Below, piece by piece: positions 58,914-64,000 of a stretch of 64,000 nucleotides of DNA (position 1 is its first letter; each line of letters starts with the position of its first letter). Below the pieces are notes generated by a model. It saw nothing but the letters and a program-made list of their open reading frames with translations, was not told the DNA's origin and did no database searches. Source of the stretch: Pleurodeles waltl (Eukaryota > Chordata > Amphibia > Caudata > Salamandridae); contig NC_090444.1 of NCBI RefSeq assembly GCF_031143425.1, positions 1,535,358,782-1,535,422,781 of the forward strand, given 5' to 3'. Made by a program: the position numbers and the translations under genes.

Positions 58914-59977
58914 TGATCAGTATAGGGAAAGGTGCGGAAGACATTGTGGCGCGAAGGGTTAATTAGCTTGAGCAGTGTAGATGAGCGTGATGCTTGCTGA
59001 AACCCCCGAACAACGTGGAAAAGCTCATGATATTATTTTCAAGCTTGTTTGTGTAGAAGACTCCGTCTCAACCTTGAGAACGAGAGTACAGGGAGAAGAT
59101 GGAATGAAAACAAAGGCTGGGGAAGGGCAGAGCAGCCAAGTGCTGATAACATAGCTAGAAAATGCCAGAAAGAGATAGAATCCAAGCTTCGAGTTATTTA
59201 AGCACTGAAGTGCGGGTGAGGGATTTAAAGCTCGCAGATGGGGTTGTGAAAGCTGCCATGGCCCAGCGCTGCCTCCCTGTTTTGCTGTTCAGAGACCGTG
59301 ATGCTTGAGGGGGAGAGAGGTCCCAGCAGGCGGTAGAGGGCTTCCCAGCATTTTGTGGACTAAGTTAAGCTCCACACAGGAATGAAAGGCCTTTGTTTCT
59401 CTGCTCTATTATTATGATTGATTATTTATGCTTGCACTGTGTTTATAATCTGAAGTATTCAGCTTGTTTATATTTTGCTTTCTGAACATCGTAGTGTGAA
59501 CTTGCTGCAGTAATTGAAACATGCATTTTGGTGTGCACTAAATCAAAGCTTATCTGAAGTATTCAGCTCGTTTATATTTTGCTTTCTGAACATCGTAGTG
59601 TGCGCCTGCTGCATTAATTGAAACATGCATTTTGGTGTGCAGTAAATCAAAGCTTATCTGAAGTATTCAACTCATTTATATTTTGCTTCCTGAACATCGT
59701 AGTGTGATGCATTTTGGTATTCAGTTAATCAAAGCTTATATCTGTCCATTAACTCTTTGCTTATATATATGCATAGATGCTCTTTGTAGTGTACTTATAT
59801 AGAAATAGATGCTTTTCATTGCTATTCTTATTCTACTATTGTTAATGTGCTAAATGCCTACATTTACCTGAAATTCTAGTAAAGCTAAATTGTGTTCATA
59901 ATTGGCGTGTGGTCCTTCATTGAGTGTCCTTATTGACTTATACCGAACAGGTGTCAACCAGTCACCTGGATAAGACA
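58914..59977 (+). mobile_element. Provirus 3' LTR (1064 bp)
   Basis: It is nearly identical to the 5' LTR; by eye about nine substitutions occur in the first 640 bp. It is about 104 bp longer because the internal repeat has three units instead of two. Confidence 0.9.
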
Positions 59978-59982
59978 GAGGG
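59978..59982. repeat. Target-site duplication, right (GAGGG)
   Basis: Matches 53366-53370. A 5-bp duplication fits an ERV-L-class integrase. Confidence 0.85.
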
Positions 59983-60534
59983 CTATCTTTCAATGTTGAG
60001 AGTGGAGTTTTATACAGTTCTCTGAGTGCAATAAAAAAACATAAAACATTCCTTTCTTGGTTAAGAACATGAACAGTTGTCATGGAGTCATAAATAACAA
60101 ATGCAGTTTCGTCTCGACCTTGCATGGGCACAATGTGGGCTAGCAAGTATGTGTCCAGATGTCTGGCTTGAGGGGCATGTGGTTGATGCATGTTGCTGTG
60201 TTCTGATTGGTTAAGTGTTCCTAACTACATGTGGAATCTACATTTAAGGTGTTTTTGGAAATGCACTCACTCCTCTGGCCATTTGTGTTTTATTAGGGCC
60301 AATCTCCTGGGACTACTGCGGTGTCGCTGTGCCTATCTGTGGGATCTGATCTACGTTTCCTGTTTGCGTGTTTGTCTGCCGGCTACATGCCTCCCCACCT
60401 CCCCAGTCAGTCAGTGGCCTCAGGTGATGCAACTTTGTTCTTCGTTATTGACTAGTCCAATATTAACAGGAACAGGTAAACAGTTCATTTTTGGTGCTTT
60501 TGGAATTGTAATGGAAAACACTCTCTTATGGTAA
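59983..60534. other. Right remnant of the insertion around the provirus
   Basis: The sequence continues the pre-integration DNA. It is non-coding; the 114-codon frame at 60190-60534 shows no motif. Confidence 0.4.
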
Positions 60535-60764
60535 ACTTGGATTTAAAATTATAATTCTGAAAATGCCTCTCTTAGAAAGTTGGTATTTTCCTACCTTAGC
60601 CATTTAGTGCCTGTAGCCCATCCCTGGGTCACATGACTGGATAATGCTGAAAGTTAGGGCTTGTCTATTCCTCCTTGAAAGCCACACACACCAGAGTGCA
60701 TAGGTGTGCCTCAATGGGCCATCACAGGCAGGAGGGGAGGGCAGAGCTGAACACAGCCCTACTT
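60535..60764 (+). mobile_element. Long-LTR family, third piece
   Basis: 'gaaaatgcctctcttagaaag' and 'tccctgggtcacatgactgg' correspond to the middle of the copy at 1605 (about 2255-2360). It is cut by the LINE end at about 60765. Confidence 0.5.
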
Positions 60765-63700
60765 TAATGAATGAAGTTTATTATGCATAATTAGATAAAA
60801 ACTTAAGCAGAATTAATTAATTGTAAAAAATAAATCACTACAACACATTGCCATAAGAAAAAATACCCATACAAAAAATAAAAACAATTATCTACAGCCA
60901 ATATGTTAAAAGAAGGGCCAGACAGCCCGCAGATTAAGAAAGCAGGATCTCACAAGATTCCAGTTTTTGCCGCTAACATTTGGTAACATTTCAGTTCAGA
61001 AGAGTGACTGTTGCCTTTAGGCAAGCTGTCACGGCTTGTCTGGACGAACAGATGCCTCGCTAGTTAAAAAGTACCCCCAGCAGCCTTCTCCTCACAGTTA
61101 TAGCCCCAGGCAGATACAAGTTATTTTTCTTCTCCCAAATTACACAGTCTGCCTGGATCGCCCTACTTCTAAATAGCACTGAGGCTTAAGAGTTTTATAC
61201 TCATTTAGAATAGTCCAGGCGTATGATCTGGCCAAGAGAGACATTTTACCTGTTAGTACTTATGTTTTCCTCATAATGTCATTAATCACTTTTTTTCCCC
61301 ATAGGGGTCGAATGGCCAGATCATCAATTGCCAGATCGAAATACTGCTGAGATGGCTCATTTATGCTTGACTGCACCTCTTGCCAAAGAGCTTGGCACAG
61401 GCAGATGGTGGTCAATGATTTTATTATTTTCCAGACTTTTATGTCAGTTCCTTTCCTTGCAACTACTTGGCTTAATAGACCAAACTTTAATCGTGTCTGG
61501 GAGGCGAGACACTCAGAGGGAGATGGAAAAGAGATCTAAATATTTTTGTAATGATCGTATTTGAAGTTACCACTTGTCTACCTCGTAGAGCCTTGCTACT
61601 GTGGGTGATAGTCAAAGGAGGCTTTGCTGATATTACTTTTATTAGGGGCAGGTAGTTTGGGTTGTCTAGAGAACTCTGTAACGTGTGAAAAGCAAGGAGT
61701 CCATTATTTCCCTTCCTCTGCAGTTTCAACCTGTGCTGGCGGAAGGAGCTCTTGTCATTGAATAGAAGTCCAAGGTATCTATATGATCTGACTGATTCTA
61801 GTTGTTGATCTTGTAGATACCATTTATGGGTTTTCTGTATCTTACTGCTCACTTCCATGGTTTTTGTCTTTTTCACGTTTATCGACATCCCACTGGCTAT
61901 CGAATAGTGCAATAGCTTGTCACAGCATCCCATTGGCTATCGAATTGTGCGATAGCTTGTCAATAAGGCGTTGCAAGGCGATTTTGGTTGGTCTTAAAAG
62001 TACCACTTCATCTGCGTATAGAATGTCGGAGATATTCTTGTTGCCCAGCTTGGGTGTGCGCATTTGCTACTTCCAGGGATGGGGACAGGAAAAGGTTAAA
62101 CAGGTAGGGCGTGAGAACACACTCTTGCTTTAGGCCCTGGGAGCTATTAATTCTCCTTGATAAGTAGGAGCCATCTCCGATTTTCACCCTTATCCATGTG
62201 TCCGAGTACAACTACTATATAGCTTTTAGGAGACAGGCAAGAATACCCCAGTTTGACAGTATTCTCCAAAGGAGATTGCACTGCACACAGTCGCAGGCTG
62301 ACTTGAAGTCCACAAGTCAAAGGTACATTGGTTGCTCTATCAGTTTTTTCCTGTCCATAATTACTGAGAGAGACAGAATGTTGGTGGTCTTGTACCAGCC
62401 CTGTCTGATTTGGAGGATGATTTGTTTCTCATCTGCCCCATGCAACAAATCCTTTAGAAGTAGCCCTGCAAAGAGCTTTGCCTCAGTGTCCAGTAAAATC
62501 GATAAGGCTGTAGTTTTCTGGCAGATGTCGATCACCCTCTTTAAAAAAATATGTGTAATTATGGAACTCTGGAATAGTTTCAAATTGGAGTGCACTATTG
62601 AAGACCACAGCGTGGCTGGCCATCCAGAATATTGAGATCGGATTTTTACAAAGCTTGAGGAATACCGTTTAGGCCTGGTGCTCTGTCCTTTCCGCTCTTT
62701 CAAATATAAGTGCATATTTGTTCATCAGAGAGACTAGAAGTGAGGATGTCAGACATTGTGGACCTTGTCGTTGAGGCTTCGCAGGGTGATGCCATAGACC
62801 CCGACGGTAAATTACACATTTTTGCAAAAAGAGACCAGCCAGTTTGATTCTGATAGGTTTGAGTTCGAGACTGCTGATGGGGCTTGTTCAGATTGTTTAC
62901 CATTCTCCAGAAGTCCCTCAAGTTTTTCTTTTAGCTATGGTAAAGAGCTGTTGCTCTGAAGCTTTATTTTGTTGTTTTCGCCTCCTAGATGAAGATTCAA
63001 TATGTTTTATCAGTTTCAGTTTGGTATAGATTGCAAGATTCACTGGTTGCTTCCTGGCCTTCATCAGAATTCTGTTACGATTAATCCTAAAGCTGCGGCT
63101 TGAGGCAGATATTTTGATCTTTTTCATGTCTTGCAAATGCTATTTAAGTTGCTGAGGCTTTGGTTGGTTATTTGTCGAACAAGCGACCAGAGGTTAATCA
63201 GTGAAGAGTGACCACTTTGTTACCGGGTTGATGGATTAGTTGTTAAAACAATACCTGACAAGGCAAGAGGTCGTAGTCCAATTTACTAAGTTGTATTTTC
63301 CAACCAGCAAGAGCTCTGTAATTTGTTGTAACAAGATCTCCCAGCAAGGATTTCACCTGCTGCTGTAAAAGGCATCCGGTGTTGAGTTTTATGAGTTGTT
63401 GCCCATGATCACTATCCGCTGTTTTTTTAGTCTGATATAATGTGATTAGGTGGAGTAGGGATAGGCTTACTAAAATGTAGTCGATTGTAGATTGCGAGCT
63501 GGCCGACGCTGGTACGGAGTCCTGTTGGTACCTCCCATTCAGTGCACTTAGGTTGAGAGATTCAAGGTCTTTAACCAGTGTCACTGCCTTTACATCCCAG
63601 GTCTGTGGTTTATTGGTCTGGTGGTCTGCACTGGGATTGCCCAGAGGAGGTCCTGCTGTATTATTTTATCCTCTCAGACGAAAGGGGACAGCAGGTTCAT

Positions 63701-64000
63701 ATTAAAGTCACCTGTGACTAGAACTTCCAGGCTTGTTAGGTGTTGTGTACTTGCTAGTAATTTATATATAAGTTTTGAATGCAACAGTTTCATGGCTCGG
63801 GATGGATTTACAGGTTAATTAAAAGGAGGGGTTTTGCCGTTTATCTGTGTCATCTGTATAGTTTAACTATTAGAATGTTATCTTCATACTCCACTAGTTT
63901 GCGTTCTGTATTGAGTGCTGCTGCAATAAAGATTGTCAAACACTCCTTGGGGCTGCCAAATTTCGTTGGTTTAAGTGCTAGGCTATTATAGCTGATGAAA
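60765..64000 (-). mobile_element. APE-type LINE, longer copy running off the right edge
   Basis: On the minus strand from the right edge: endonuclease with 'LVTGDFN' (about 63700-63720), 'TIDYILVS' (63465-63490) and 'DSDHGQQLI' (63395-63420); a linker with 'LRDFWRMVNNLNKPHQQ' (about 62870-62920); then RT in broken frames (62715-61490), including 'GLKQECVLTPYLFNLFLS' (62070-62130), where the family Gly is Glu. The C-terminal part 'SYRYLGLLFNDKSSF' (61740-61790) parallels the copy at 33065-35765, and so does the 3' end. It is more decayed than that copy. The start of the element lies beyond the window. Confidence 0.8.

Noticed and set aside
53371..59977. An intact, potentially active retrovirus
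   Set aside because: Protease and RT are missing, gag and env are frameshifted, pol has a stop and a changed catalytic residue.

Overview
This window is animal nuclear DNA, most likely from a salamander and probably a newt. The reasons are one recognisable vertebrate exon (CLN8), typical GT-AG splice signals, almost no other host coding sequence, and dense nested transposons: L2-clade LINEs, DIRS, Gypsy/long-LTR copies, Harbinger elements and an endogenous retrovirus. That mixture fits the giant genomes of salamandrids. The species call is inference; no database was searched.

Layout, left to right. 1-11360 is mostly non-coding, with an L2 3' fragment (about 1240-1580) and a long-LTR copy (1605-3698). 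11360-15245 is a nearly full-length L2 LINE on the minus strand, with a tandem 5' leader. 16000-22000 holds a non-coding repeat, two head-to-head L2 copies, an inverted copy of the first repeat and a reverse long-LTR piece. 25040-27440 is a decayed Gypsy pol with a long LTR that is itself split by a foldback element. 27640-32360 is a DIRS-type tyrosine-recombinase retrotransposon that has lost its reverse transcriptase and carries a GC-rich multi-hairpin element (30848-31371). 33065-35765 is an APE-type LINE on the minus strand, and a second relative runs from 60765 to the right edge.

The one host gene seen is CLN8 on the minus strand. Its first coding exon (543 nt, 181 codons) lies at 36231-36773, with acceptor, 5' UTR and donor all visible. 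No later exon is visible to the left, so the intron on that side is longer than 36 kb if the gene is intact.

40812-50926 is a Harbinger/PIF region with matching ends. It holds a DDE transposase (plus strand, exons at 41139, 47245 and 47993) and two different Myb/SANT-type genes on the minus strand (46801 leftwards and 50384 leftwards). One of these ends in a 27-bp coding minisatellite and is interrupted by an L2 insertion. All copies carry stops or frameshifts.

51500-60765 is a nest. A long-LTR copy was split by a foldback/minisatellite/L2 composite (51628-52788) and, further right, by other sequence containing an ERV-L-like provirus (53371-59977). The provirus has two LTRs, a 5-bp target duplication, a Leu-type primer site, broken gag, RNase H-integrase and, unusually for this class, an env region. 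It is defective. Retrotransposon and Harbinger proteins act on their own elements; nothing here forms an operon or a shared pathway.
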